Source: Bin34 sp965219935 | Lineage (GTDB): Bacteria; Chloroflexota; Anaerolineae; Caldilineales; Caldilineaceae | DNA length: 64,000 bases | Direction of reading: 5' to 3' | Assembly: GCA_965219935.1 (NCBI GenBank) | Contig: CBDCOU010000003.1 | Coordinates: 3,038,001-3,102,000 of the forward strand | Part shown: piece after piece, positions 34,440 to 43,138 of the stretch | Numbering within the stretch: the stretch's first letter is position 1 | Layout of the letters: every line of letters begins with the position of its first letter | Position numbers and translations under genes: made by a program | The notes under the pieces: model-generated | What the model was told of the DNA's origin: nothing | Database searches by the model: none | The model's input: only the letters and a program-made list of their open reading frames with translations

Positions 34440-34745
34440 GGACTTGCTCCATGTAGGCGAGATTGCGGCCGGCCTGGCGGCACCGGATGGCCAAACAGTC
34501 TTGACGGTGGTGCCCTGCCAGAGCAGGTTGAGTGCCATGCGCCGCAGCAGGCACAGGTTGCGGGGGCATGGCCCGTATGCATGCGGCACTCGTCCTCCCG
34601 GAAGGCCACGTCCAGGACCCGGTGCAGGCAAGTCGCGATGCCCCAGTGTGCCCTCGCCGTCGCCAACAGGTGTCGAACCTTGGGGGGATGACTGGAGATG
34701 AAGTAGCGGGTTTCGACACTGACCCCAGCCTCCCACCCGTCATTC
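34440..34745 (-). mobile_element. Remnant of an ISAs1-family transposase
   Basis: The minus strand encodes ETRYFISSHPPKVRHLLATA then RAHWGIATCLHRVLDVAFRE, DECRMHTGHAP, and after a one-base shift RNLCLLRRMALNLLWQ. These are consecutive pieces of the ISAs1 transposase C-terminus (the usual order is RYYISS, HWGIEN-LHWVLDV, NLALLRHIALNLL). A short upstream piece, VAGDGKAVR at about 34796-34822, resembles the family's IDGK-x-LR motif but the section between is deleted. No terminal repeats are recognisable. Confidence 0.75.
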
Positions 34746-34845
34746 CGCCTCCACCAGCAGGAGGCGGCGATGAACAACGGACTGCCTTGCCGTCACCGGC
34801 CACATTCCGGTTCCGGGGCATCGAGGTCAACGTCTACTCCCACAC

Positions 34846-35191
34846 TGCAAAGTGGCTTCCAGCGGTTGGGATCCAGCCGCGCGCACCCGACCGGAGATGT
34901 CGTACTCAGAAGCATGGCACGACAAACCCAGGAATGTCTCCCACCAAGTCCCAAACAGCCCGGCTTCGGTGTAGATGGGGGCGTTCCGGGCCTCGCGCCC
35001 GGTTGCAGAACCGGGCTCTCCATGGGTGTGACTGGCTTTGGCGACCTCAATTCAACTCGGCCCTGGCTCGACGCACATATGGCGCACGGTGGGCGGAAAT
35101 ACAATGAGCACACATGTGCGCATGTGCCAAAAGACCAAATGCCTCAACTTGATAGAGTTGCACGACATGAACACCAACGTGGACACCACAA
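34846..35191. other. Gene-free stretch before the Uma2-like gene
   Basis: No gene recognised. An ATG at 35167 with MNTNVDTTSV in a frame one base off the Uma2-like gene may be its original start (see that entry). Confidence 0.35.
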
Positions 35192-36229
35192 GTGTTCGTG
35201 TCCGTGCGGGACAACGGCCGCGCAGCCGACCTCAAGACCGGTCCCGCAACGCCCCTGTCCCCGGCGGCAGTGCCCAACAGCAGCGAAGCCTCCAACGCCT
35301 GGTGGGCCCACCTCAAGTCGCTCGACCACTACGACCCCAACTACCCCTACGATCCCCGGCACGTCTACGGACCCGACTGGACCGACGACGACGCCTACGG
35401 CAAGGACGGGGTCCACTTCATGGCCGACAGTGCCCACGGGTTCAGCATCGACAGCAGTGTGAATGAGGCACGGCGCCTGCTGGGAACCTACCGTGTCTTC
35501 AAGGATCGGTGCCTGAAGCTGCCCGACCTGGGTGTGTCCCGGACCAACCGCTACGCCCGCTGTGGACAGGTCATGCCGGATGTCTTCATCCAAGAGCATC
35601 CCCGACCGGACGAACACCGGCATGAGGTCCCCTTCGACCCCGACAATCCCATCCTGTTCGTGCTGGAGGTGCTCTCCGAGTCCACCTTCCACCACGACCT
35701 CGGTCCCAAGGTCGAAATCTACCGGGCCATGGGCGTACGGGAGTACTTTCTCTACGAGCCGGAGCGGCTGCACCACACAGGGGACGAACCCCGGCTGTGG
35801 GGCCTGCAGCTGTCGGCTGACGGCGAATACGAGAACATTGAACCGACTCGCCACGAGGACGGACTGCCCGTCTATCACAGCGACACGCTGGGGGAGTTCC
35901 GCATGCTGGACGAGGGCGGGGACATCCACACCTTCCAGACCCGGGACGCGACGCGCGGCATCTGGCTGGACCCGAGGCGGGCCAGGGACGTGGATGCCGA
36001 CGAAGACAAGCAGGAGGCGGTTCAGGACACTGCATTGACCACTTCCCAGACAAACTTTCTCTCCCAACTGAAACTGCGGGCTGCACAGGGCGAACTGGCA
36101 TCCCATGTGCCGGACACCCTGGCCTCGGCCTGGCGGAGAGCCCAATGGGTGCCCGATGCCGCAGATGTCCTGAATGTTCTGGTCGGCTCCCGCGACTGGT
36201 CGACGCTCATGCCGCCCGAGGACGCGTAG
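35192..36229 (+). CDS. Uma2-family (DUF820) restriction-endonuclease-fold protein
   Basis: 345 residues from GTG 35192. The Uma2 core is seen at about residues 128-195: MPDVFIQEHPRPDEHRHEVP, ILFVLEVLSESTFHHDLGPK, then VEIYRAMGVREYFLY. This gives the acidic Asp and Glu of the PD-(D/E)xK fold with Lys in GPK nearby. The family is large and of unknown role. The protein is longer than usual, with an N-terminal extension of about 60 residues and a C-terminal extension. The start is doubtful: no ribosome-binding site, and an ATG at 35167 is in a neighbouring frame, which suggests a single-base frameshift near the 5' end. Confidence 0.78.
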   Translation: MFVSVRDNGRAADLKTGPATPLSPAAVPNSSEASNAWWAHLKSLDHYDPNYPYDPRHVYGPDWTDDDAYGKDGVHFMADSAHGFSIDSSVNEARRLLGTYRVFKDRCLKLPDLGVSRTNRYARCGQVMPDVFIQEHPRPDEHRHEVPFDPDNPILFVLEVLSESTFHHDLGPKVEIYRAMGVREYFLYEPERLHHTGDEPRLWGLQLSADGEYENIEPTRHEDGLPVYHSDTLGEFRMLDEGGDIHTFQTRDATRGIWLDPRRARDVDADEDKQEAVQDTALTTSQTNFLSQLKLRAAQGELASHVPDTLASAWRRAQWVPDAADVLNVLVGSRDWSTLMPPEDA

Positions 36230-36329
36230 TACGAATTGATCGTCCCGGCGGGCATGTTTACTGGTTCCGTCGGATGTCTTTGAGTGGGCAGTCCCTTGCC
36301 GCAACTCGACAAGTGACCAGTGGTCCCGA

Positions 36330-36358
36330 TTGGATCCCTCATTCCCTTAAGGCACAAT
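36330..36358 (+). promoter_or_regulatory. Possible promoter of the second sugar transporter
   Basis: TTGGAT and CACAAT separated by 17 bases, about 77 bases before ATG 36435. The match to the sigma-70 consensus is weak, so this is only a candidate. Confidence 0.3.
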
Positions 36359-36434
36359 ACAGGGCAACCCCCGTGGTCGGGCAGTACCCGACCCAAATCT
36401 TTGTACACCACATGACCCGTTGAGGAGTCTGTCC

Positions 36435-37862
36435 ATGTCCGCACGCGCATTGTCCCGCCGCCACTTCCTGGCCCTTTCGGGCACAGCCGCCGCATCGGCC
36501 GTGATCGCGGCCTGTGTCGCGCCCGAGGCGGCGCCGGCCGCAGGCGAAGCCGAGCCCATGATGGAAACCATCGAACTGAACCACTGGGGCTTCTCCGGCC
36601 CGGTCTGGGAAACGATTTGGGATGCCGTTCCCGACACCTACCCCAACCTGACCGTGAACCCAACCGAAATCGGCGACATCGTCTTCGGCGATCAGAAGTT
36701 CACCACGGCGGTTGCGGCCGGCACCGGCCCCGACACCGCCATGCAGAACCGCCACACTTTCCTGCAGTTCGCCGCCAAGGGCCTCTACCAGGATGTGTCC
36801 GAACGGTTCGACGCCTCCGACCTGAACCGGGACGACTACACGCCGGTGCAGCTCAACGAGACCGTGTGGGAAGGCAAGATGTACGGCCTGCCCTGGGGCA
36901 CGGACGTCCGCTACCTCTACTGGAACAAGGATCACTTCGCTGAAGTGGGCCTGGACCCGGAACAGCCGCCGACCACCTGGGCGGAACTTGAGGAGTACAC
37001 GGACAAGCTCAACATCCGCGACGGCGACGAAGTGGTGCGCTACGGCTTCGTGCCCTACCTCTACGGCAACTCATGGATGTGGCTGTACGGCTTCCTGGCC
37101 GGCGCACCCTCCCTCAGCGACGACAAGCGCACCATCCTTTGCGACGACCAGCGCTGGATCGACACCCTCCAGTGGATGGTGAACTTCTACGACAACTACG
37201 TGGGAGACTTCGAACTGGCCAATTCCTTCCAGCAGGGCATCCGGTCGGCCGGCCTGGGCCTGCCCTTCGTGGCCGGCAAGACCTCGATGTCGGCCACGGG
37301 CGACTGGCACGTCCGCGATCTGCTGCGTTCGCCCGGTGTGGACTATGGAACGGCACCGATGCCGATTCCCCCCGGCGGTATGAAGAGCACCTGGTCCTGC
37401 GGCTTCTCCATCGTCATGGCCCCCGGCTCCGAGCATCCCGACGAAGCATTCCAACTGATGCGCTGGTTCACGGGCACCCCCGGCTGGGAGGCGCTGGCCG
37501 CGGCCGACGTGGCCGAAACCAAGCGCACCTGGGAGCGGGAGCAGCTGGAAGGCGAGCCGAAATTCTGGCCGCGCCTGGCCTGCTACCTGCCGGCCCTGGA
37601 AGCCATGGAGCAGAAGTACCTGCCCGAACTGGGCGAGATTGAGAATTCCACCTGGACCCTGTCCCTGGACGCCCTGCGCAACTGGACCCATGGTTGCGGC
37701 AGTGTCATGGGCGTGGCCGCCCTGCAGTACTGGGTGGAGATGGACAACGCAGCCCGCAATGCCCTCTCCAAGCAGATGACGCCGGAAGAGGCGATGCTCA
37801 ACTGCAAGACCCTGGTACAGGAAGCCACCGATCAGGCTTGGGAAGCCATCGACAACGCGTAA
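36435..37862 (+). CDS. Sugar ABC transporter substrate-binding lipoprotein
   Basis: 475-residue family-1 solute-binding lipoprotein. The N-terminus carries SRRHFLALSG (twin-arginine type), a hydrophobic core and the lipobox IAAC with Cys27. The mature protein starts with an Ala/Glu-rich spacer and then IELNHWGFSGPVW. Motifs of the fold include YGLPWGTDVRYLYWNKDHFA and a Trp-rich sugar-binding region. GAGGAG eight bases before ATG 36435 fixes the start against a TTG frame beginning at 36420. It heads an operon with two permeases and a phytanoyl-CoA dioxygenase-like gene. Confidence 0.94.
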   Translation: MSARALSRRHFLALSGTAAASAVIAACVAPEAAPAAGEAEPMMETIELNHWGFSGPVWETIWDAVPDTYPNLTVNPTEIGDIVFGDQKFTTAVAAGTGPDTAMQNRHTFLQFAAKGLYQDVSERFDASDLNRDDYTPVQLNETVWEGKMYGLPWGTDVRYLYWNKDHFAEVGLDPEQPPTTWAELEEYTDKLNIRDGDEVVRYGFVPYLYGNSWMWLYGFLAGAPSLSDDKRTILCDDQRWIDTLQWMVNFYDNYVGDFELANSFQQGIRSAGLGLPFVAGKTSMSATGDWHVRDLLRSPGVDYGTAPMPIPPGGMKSTWSCGFSIVMAPGSEHPDEAFQLMRWFTGTPGWEALAAADVAETKRTWEREQLEGEPKFWPRLACYLPALEAMEQKYLPELGEIENSTWTLSLDALRNWTHGCGSVMGVAALQYWVEMDNAARNALSKQMTPEEAMLNCKTLVQEATDQAWEAIDNA

Positions 37863-37881
37863 CGTCTGACGAATCCGGTAC

Positions 37882-37904
37882 GGGGGCGGGCGAATGCCGC
37901 CCCC
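37882..37904 (+). promoter_or_regulatory. Intercistronic stem-loop after the binding-protein gene
   Basis: Stem GGGGGCGG / CCGCCCCC (8 bp) with a 7-base loop, 20 bases after the binding-protein stop and 53 bases before the permease start. No T-run follows. It probably stabilises the upstream mRNA or reduces permease expression. Confidence 0.6.
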
Positions 37905-37956
37905 GGCCGGACCGGCCGGCCGCAAGGAGCCGGCACACCCATAGGAACCTCCATCC

Positions 37957-38898
37957 GTGGCTGCAACCACTCCTGCCCTGTCTGCCCCGGCGCCCCGCGG
38001 CTTCTGGAAGTCCCTGAGAGGGCGGGAAGCGCTTTCCTTCTACCTTTTCATCGCGCCCTGGACCCTGGGGTTCCTGGCCTTTATCCTGGGGCCAATCGTG
38101 GCCTCGCTGGTGCTGGGCTTTACCCGGTACGACATCATCCTGCCCGCCAAGTGGGTGGGACTGAAAAACTTCCAGGATCTGATTGCCGATCCCCTCTTCC
38201 GCATCTCCCTGGGGAACACGGTCTACATCGTGCTGGTGGCCGTGCCGCTGGGCATGGTGGTCTCCTTCCTGATTGCGCTGCTGCTCAACCAGAAGGTCAA
38301 GGGCATGGCGGCCTACCGGACCGGCTACTTCATCCCCTCGATCGTGCCCGCGGTGGCCTCCGCCGCCCTCTGGCTCTACCTGCTGCAACCCCAATGGGGC
38401 CTGGTCAACGGCTTCCTTGACCTGTTCGGCATCAAGGGCCCCACCTGGCTGGCCTCCACCACCTGGTCCAAGCCGTCCATCATCATGCTCATGGTCTGGG
38501 CCTCGGGCGGCACGATGATCATCTACCTGGCCGGCCTGCAGGACATCCCGGACACCCTCTACGAAGCGGCCTCCATCGACGGCGCCTCCTGGCTGCGCCA
38601 GCTGGTGCACGTGACCATCCCGCTGATGACGCCGACCATCTTCTTCACGCTGGTGATGGGCATCATCGGCACGTTCCAGGTCTTCTCCGTGGTCTTTGTC
38701 CTGACCGACGGCATGGGCGGGCCGCTCAACTCCACGCTCGTCTACCTGATCTACGTGTACCGGAACGCCTTTGTCTTCTTCCGGATGGGCTATGCCTCGG
38801 CTTTGTCCCTGATCCTGTTTCTGATCATCCTGGTGCTGACCCTTGCCAACGTGCGCCTGGCTGGCAGATGGGTCTACTCCGAAGTGGAAATGGATTAG
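37957..38898 (+). CDS. Carbohydrate ABC transporter permease, MalF type
   Basis: 313 residues from a GTG start at 37957. Six membrane segments are visible, beginning with YLFIAPWTLGFLAFILGPIV. The EAA loop is LYEAASIDGASWLRQLVHVT followed by IPLMTP. Very similar in plan to the permease at 834-1769, including the C-terminal RWVYSE-type end (RWVYYGG there). It is followed after 9 bases by the MalG-type permease. The substrate is unknown. Confidence 0.94.
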   Translation: MAATTPALSAPAPRGFWKSLRGREALSFYLFIAPWTLGFLAFILGPIVASLVLGFTRYDIILPAKWVGLKNFQDLIADPLFRISLGNTVYIVLVAVPLGMVVSFLIALLLNQKVKGMAAYRTGYFIPSIVPAVASAALWLYLLQPQWGLVNGFLDLFGIKGPTWLASTTWSKPSIIMLMVWASGGTMIIYLAGLQDIPDTLYEAASIDGASWLRQLVHVTIPLMTPTIFFTLVMGIIGTFQVFSVVFVLTDGMGGPLNSTLVYLIYVYRNAFVFFRMGYASALSLILFLIILVLTLANVRLAGRWVYSEVEMD

Positions 38899-38907
38899 TC
38901 CGGAACC

Positions 38908-39798
38908 ATGGCCACCGACACCCGGGTCCAGCCGGCCCCCACCGTAGCTGCGGCACAGCCGCGGCCGCTGCGCGGGCGATCCGGCCTCATGGCCGTCTTC
39001 CGGCACGTGATCCTGTTGCCGGGCGTGGTCTTCTTCGTGATTCCGCTGGTTTTCATGGTGTCCACGTCGCTCAAGGCCCTGCGGCAGATCGCGCTGTTCC
39101 CGCCCGAGTTGATTCCGGATCCGGTCCTATGGGCGAACTATCCCGAGGTCTTCCACTACGCGCCGATGCACCTCTACTTCGTCAACACCCTCTTTCTGGT
39201 GCTGCCGGCGATCTTCGGTGCGGTCTTCACATCCTCGCTGGCGGCCTACGCCTTTGCCCGGCTGCGGGCACCCGGCAAGAACGCCATCTTCATTGTCCTG
39301 CTCTCCACGATGATGGTGCCGGCCTTCGTCACGATGATCCCGACCTACATCCTCTTCGCCAAGCTGCGCTGGGTGGGGGGCTTCAAGCCGCTCGTAATCC
39401 CCTACCTGATGGGCAGCGCCTTCTTTGTCTTCCTGCTGCGCCAGTTCTTCCTGACCATTCCCCGCGAACTGGAGGACGCGGCGTTCATCGACGGCTCCAG
39501 TCGCCTGCGCACCTTCACCGGCATCATCCTGCCCCTGGCCAAGCCGGTGCTGGCCACGGTGACCATCTTCGCCTTCATGGCCAGCTGGAACGAGTACATG
39601 GGCCCACTCATCTACCTCAGCAACAAGAAGCAGTATGTGCTGTCGCTGGGGCTGCAGGTCTTTACGGATGCCTACGGCAACGAGTGGGGCCTATTGATGG
39701 CCGCCTCCACGATGATGGTGGCCCCCGTGATTCTGCTGTTCTTCTTCGCCCAGAAACACTTCGTGACCGGCATCACCATGAGTGGCCTCAAGGGCTGA
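38908..39798 (+). CDS. Carbohydrate ABC transporter permease, MalG type
   Basis: 296 residues. It has an N-terminal cytoplasmic Ala/Pro/Arg stretch, then VILLPGVVFFVIPLVFMVST as the first membrane segment. The EAA loop is ELEDAAFIDGSSRLRTFTGI followed by LPLAKPVLA. The C-terminus ends HFVTGITMSGLKG, the usual end of MalG-type permeases. Works with the MalF-type partner; ATPase not adjacent. Confidence 0.94.
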   Translation: MATDTRVQPAPTVAAAQPRPLRGRSGLMAVFRHVILLPGVVFFVIPLVFMVSTSLKALRQIALFPPELIPDPVLWANYPEVFHYAPMHLYFVNTLFLVLPAIFGAVFTSSLAAYAFARLRAPGKNAIFIVLLSTMMVPAFVTMIPTYILFAKLRWVGGFKPLVIPYLMGSAFFVFLLRQFFLTIPRELEDAAFIDGSSRLRTFTGIILPLAKPVLATVTIFAFMASWNEYMGPLIYLSNKKQYVLSLGLQVFTDAYGNEWGLLMAASTMMVAPVILLFFFAQKHFVTGITMSGLKG

Positions 39799-39855
39799 TA
39801 CGGTCCCGGCCATCGTTTGCCATCACCCCAATTCGCACCACGAACCCCAGACCCC

Positions 39856-40650
39856 ATGAGCAACCGCCACGAAACCTACAAGGCCGACGGCTTCCAGCTG
39901 GAGCCGGGACCGGTTCTGGCGGCGGACACCGTCGCCGCGGCCGTGCAGGGCATGGATCAAATCCGCGAGGGCCACTACGACACCGGTCAACCGCCGGAGG
40001 AGTCCCAGTGGAAGCCCGGCGACGATCCGAACGCCCTCTGCAAGATCGAAATGCCGCAGATGGCCTCGCGGGGCATCCGGGCATTGGTGTCCGACTGCGG
40101 CCTGGGTGCCCATGTGGCCGAAGTCACGGGTTCGGAAGCGGTCCAGGTGTGGTGGACGCAGTTGCTCTACAAGCCGTCGGCAACCGCCACCTCAGCCCCG
40201 GTGATCGGCTGGCACCAGGATCGCTACTTCTGGCGCATCTGGTCCAATGAATCCAACCTCTTCACGGCCTGGGTGGCCCTGTCCGATGTGGACGAGGCGT
40301 CCGGACCAATGCAGTTCGTGCGCGGTTCCCACCACTGGGGCTTCACCGGCGAAGGCACGTTCCAGGCCACGGACTTCGAAGCGACCCGGGACATGATCAC
40401 GGTGCCGGAAGGCCAACGGTGGGAGGAAGTCTCGGCCCTGCTGCCACCCGGCGGTGTCAGCACCCATCACCACCTGGTGTTCCACGGTTCGGGACCCAAC
40501 CAGTCCGGTCGCCCACGCCGCAGCCTGGCCATCCACATGCGCAGCGAAGGCTCCCGCCCCGCCGACGGCGGCCGCGAGGGGCTGACCCGGCACATCGACA
40601 ATCTGGACATCTGCCCCGTCATCCACGGCGATCCGGGTCTGTTCAACTAA
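39856..40650 (+). CDS. Phytanoyl-CoA dioxygenase family protein
   Basis: 264 residues from ATG 39856 (an upstream TTG frame is less likely). The Fe(II)/2-oxoglutarate site is seen as GWHQDRYFW (His-x-Asp) and the distal histidine in THHHLVFHGS, with the 2-oxoglutarate-binding Arg in SGRPRRSLAIH. These oxygenases hydroxylate diverse small molecules. It lies 57 bases after the sugar permease gene and probably belongs to that operon, so it may act on an imported compound. A broken second copy of its 3' third is found at 45810-46181. Confidence 0.9.
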   Translation: MSNRHETYKADGFQLEPGPVLAADTVAAAVQGMDQIREGHYDTGQPPEESQWKPGDDPNALCKIEMPQMASRGIRALVSDCGLGAHVAEVTGSEAVQVWWTQLLYKPSATATSAPVIGWHQDRYFWRIWSNESNLFTAWVALSDVDEASGPMQFVRGSHHWGFTGEGTFQATDFEATRDMITVPEGQRWEEVSALLPPGGVSTHHHLVFHGSGPNQSGRPRRSLAIHMRSEGSRPADGGREGLTRHIDNLDICPVIHGDPGLFN

Positions 40651-40792
40651 CCCGACGACCAGTCGGCGGAATTGTTCCTGGCTGTCCTTGTCTGAATGAT
40701 TCAGCTCGGATATCCGGACTGAAGTCCCCCCTCAACTACCCGCCACCCGGCGGTTGGTGGCCGGCTGCCAACCCGAATACATGGCCCGAGCA

Positions 40793-41113
40793 TCATCCGG
40801 AGCCCTCAGCCACTCCTTGTTCCGAGTCGTACCTGTTCGTCCTGTGCGCACTGCCGCGCCAAGGGATCCGATAACGACTTTCCAGATTGGCCCAGTATTG
40901 CGCATCGATGCCCAGCACCATCTCCAGTTCAAGGGCGATGTCCGGCGTAATGGCCTTCTGGGCATTGACGATTTCGTTGACCACCTGTACGGGCCTGCCG
41001 AGGCTGGCGGCAAGCTCTCTTTGGGTCATGCCTCGAGGCTCCAGTTCCTCGGCCAGGATCTCGCCCGGAGGAATCGGCATGTCCGACCATGTGCTTGATC
41101 GATTGCTGATCAT
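40793..41113 (-). CDS. higA: HigA-family antitoxin (XRE type)
   Basis: 106 residues. It opens with the HigA hallmark IPPGEILAEELEPRGMTQ, followed by the helix-turn-helix RELAASLGRPVQVVNEIVNA and the conserved AITPDIALELEMVLG. Typical HigA proteins bind their own promoter and neutralise the HigB mRNA interferase. The upstream higB is broken (see next entry). The C-terminal 15 residues after RIPWRG are unrelated to the family norm. Confidence 0.88.
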   Translation of the reverse strand: MISNRSSTWSDMPIPPGEILAEELEPRGMTQRELAASLGRPVQVVNEIVNAQKAITPDIALELEMVLGIDAQYWANLESRYRIPWRGSAHRTNRYDSEQGVAEGSG

Positions 41114-41400
41114 AGTGACTGCTCACTTCCTCGATGATCGCATGCTCTTCCCTGAAGATCCTTCTTTCACGATGAGACGCCACCGGCCCATCAGGTGTAT
41201 GGACCACCTTCCTTGTGTGTCTCCCTTCAAGCGATGCGGTTTCGTGACCCGCATTTTGCCTGCCGTCTGAAAATCGCGGGACTGCATGGAATTGCGTGAC
41301 ACGAGTGCTGTACTTGGGCCGACATCCTTTCCTGCTGTCGCATGGCCCTGTCGGACTCTTCGCAGTTCCGTTGCAGCCATCGGGTTCTGAAGGTTACCAT
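41114..41400 (-). pseudogene. HigB-type toxin with two frameshifts
   Basis: Reading from ATG 41400 the first part is MVTFRTRWLQRNCEESDRAM, as in HigB/RelE-like toxins. The middle (KPHRLKGDTQGRWSIHLMGR, WRLIV) is in a second frame and the end (EEHAIIEEVSSHYDQ), the usual C-terminal strand, is in a third. Each shift is confirmed by family order, so the toxin is not made intact. It abuts higA. Confidence 0.75.
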
Positions 41401-41448
41401 CCATGATTCACCCATGGGTATGTAGTGGTTAATCAACGACCTGCTTTA

Positions 41449-41946
41449 TTAGAAGGAACCACCGGAGAAGTCCTCCGGGTCGGAGGTATACGGCACCCGG
41501 CGCGAGAGGAACAAACCGACAAAGTCGGCTCGCGGAAAGTGGTTGGACAGGATCGACTGTGCCGCCTGGAAGTGCGCACCCGTAGTCAACATGTCGTCAA
41601 CCAGTGCGATATGGCGGGGTGCAGGCTTGGTCAGGGACTCGTTGACACGATACAGCCTTTCGATCTCTTCAGGTCGCGGCCGTCTCGCCTGACGATGAGC
41701 GGCCTCGGTGCTCTCGGTCTGTATGATGAGTTCGCGGATGTCAAGCAGCGGTTCGGGTCGAATGGCATTCAGCATCCGTATCAGACGATCATCATGGAGC
41801 GGATCAGCCTTGGCCTTCGATGGCGGGATTGGCACAAAGGTCAGGCTATCGAGTGCCTCGGGATGGAGCGCCAATCGAAATTCCTCGGCAGCCGTTCGAA
41901 TGGCTGCCTCCTTATAGTGCCAATCCGGCATTCCGTGCCGAGCCAT
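41449..41946 (-). CDS. Phosphoribosyltransferase-like protein (ComF type)
   Basis: 165 residues. The PRPP-binding loop is clear: IALVDDMLTTGAHFQAAQSI (about residues 113-132), preceded by a strand and by the LTFVPIPPSK motif that opens ComF-like and PRPP-binding folds. The protein is shorter than most ComF proteins and lacks their N-terminal zinc finger. It follows a DprA-like gene with a 126-base gap. DprA/SLOG proteins and phosphoribosyltransferases are known to pair in nucleotide-centred conflict systems, so a defence role is possible; the pair here has no other recognisable partner. Confidence 0.82.
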   Translation of the reverse strand: MARHGMPDWHYKEAAIRTAAEEFRLALHPEALDSLTFVPIPPSKAKADPLHDDRLIRMLNAIRPEPLLDIRELIIQTESTEAAHRQARRPRPEEIERLYRVNESLTKPAPRHIALVDDMLTTGAHFQAAQSILSNHFPRADFVGLFLSRRVPYTSDPEDFSGGSF

Positions 41947-42072
41947 TGACTTCTTGAAATTCAGGATCAGACTGTTGGTGTGACTGTAGGGCGCGCCGTG
42001 TACTCTTAGATGAAGTAAATTTCGTCTGCTTGGTTCAGATACGAGTGGTCCGACAGCGTTAGGTTGTCAACC

Positions 42073-42978
42073 TTAATGAGACGCTGCGGAAAGGCACTGC
42101 TTAACTTCATCGTAGTCCTTGACCCTGATGGCCCCTTGCTTCGCAAGTCCGGCCGGCCATGTCAGCCGCGGATTGCGGAAGCAGCTATCAAGTACAAACA
42201 GCTTGCGTTTTTGCCGCAGTGCAGCGCGAGCCTGGACGAGCGTACCCGACTTCTCACCTGCTTCGACGATAATCGTTGCCTCGGTCAATGCCGACATGGT
42301 GGCATTGCGCTCGGGAAAGAAGAAGCGGTTGAGGCGGTAGTCTTGAGCCTCGTACCGAAGGAGAGGAACTTGACTGACGACCAGGAAGTGGCTCGCAATG
42401 TGGTGTTGCAGCGAGGTGTTTTCCTTGGGGTAGACGTGTGACAGCGGCGTGCCGATGACTGCAATCGTACGGCCATCTTCCTCAATGGCCGTCTCATGGG
42501 CGACGCGGTCGATGCCTGCGGCGAGACCTGAGACGACGGTGAAGTCGTCCGCTACCAACTCACGAACGAGGCGGCGTGCTCGTGACAACCCTTCGAGTGA
42601 AGGCTTCCGGGAGCCGACAACCGCGACCGAGCGCGAGTTCGCCAAGTCCCACCACCCCTTGTAGTAGAGCAACGCAATAGGGTGGACGGCATCGCGCAGT
42701 TGCATGGGGTATTCACCCGCGCCGTGGACGTGTACTCCAAATCCCTTGGCTTCGGCCGCGTCGAATCGTCGCTTGACCAACATCGCACAGTCGCGCGCCT
42801 CGCTTTGCGGGACGAAGTCCGACGGAACGCTGCCGGGATGCCGGGCAAACCTTTCCGACAGTGATTTGAACGTGGTTCCGCGCATGGACCACAGTGCCTC
42901 ATAGGCACCCATTTCAAGGAAGGGTGAAACCGGACGCGCTGTGAACAACGAGTGTTCCGGCATAGTCCTCGGCACCAT
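42073..42978 (-). CDS. DprA-like SLOG-fold protein
   Basis: 301 residues. The Rossmann-like SLOG core has VAVVGSRKPSLEGLSRARRL (about residue 120 onward), the binding-site motif VVSGLAAGIDRVAHETAIEE, then FFFPERNATMSALTEATIIV and EAGEKSGTLVQARAAL, as in DprA/Smf. The C-terminal winged-helix of full DprA is missing. DprA loads RecA on single-stranded DNA in transformation; shorter relatives bind nucleotides and occur in defence-type modules. Gene order with the phosphoribosyltransferase and broken HigBA next to it points to an accessory function. A start at ATG 42963 is also possible. Confidence 0.85.
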   Translation of the reverse strand: MVPRTMPEHSLFTARPVSPFLEMGAYEALWSMRGTTFKSLSERFARHPGSVPSDFVPQSEARDCAMLVKRRFDAAEAKGFGVHVHGAGEYPMQLRDAVHPIALLYYKGWWDLANSRSVAVVGSRKPSLEGLSRARRLVRELVADDFTVVSGLAAGIDRVAHETAIEEDGRTIAVIGTPLSHVYPKENTSLQHHIASHFLVVSQVPLLRYEAQDYRLNRFFFPERNATMSALTEATIIVEAGEKSGTLVQARAALRQKRKLFVLDSCFRNPRLTWPAGLAKQGAIRVKDYDEVKQCLSAASH

Positions 42979-43138
42979 GCTTCATCCCCTTTGGACTCCC
43001 CTACCCAGCCGGACCTGACCTTGGCTTAAAGCACATTCTAGTCAATTGGGCTTTTTGTACAGAGTGGGCGACACGGTTTAGGTCAAGAGACGCAGGGCCA
43101 TCAGAATGACCCAGGCTAACCAGTGCAGGACAATAATA

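Noticed and set aside
34297..34830. A 177-residue minus-strand frame covering the ISAs1 remnant
   Set aside because: Only a small upstream stretch matches transposase; the rest is out of frame relative to the recognised motifs, so it is not a real gene.
42061..42075. Palindrome AGGTTGTCAACCT at the end of the DprA-like gene
   Set aside because: It overlaps the 3' end of that gene; there is no second copy, and no promoter with good spacing around it.
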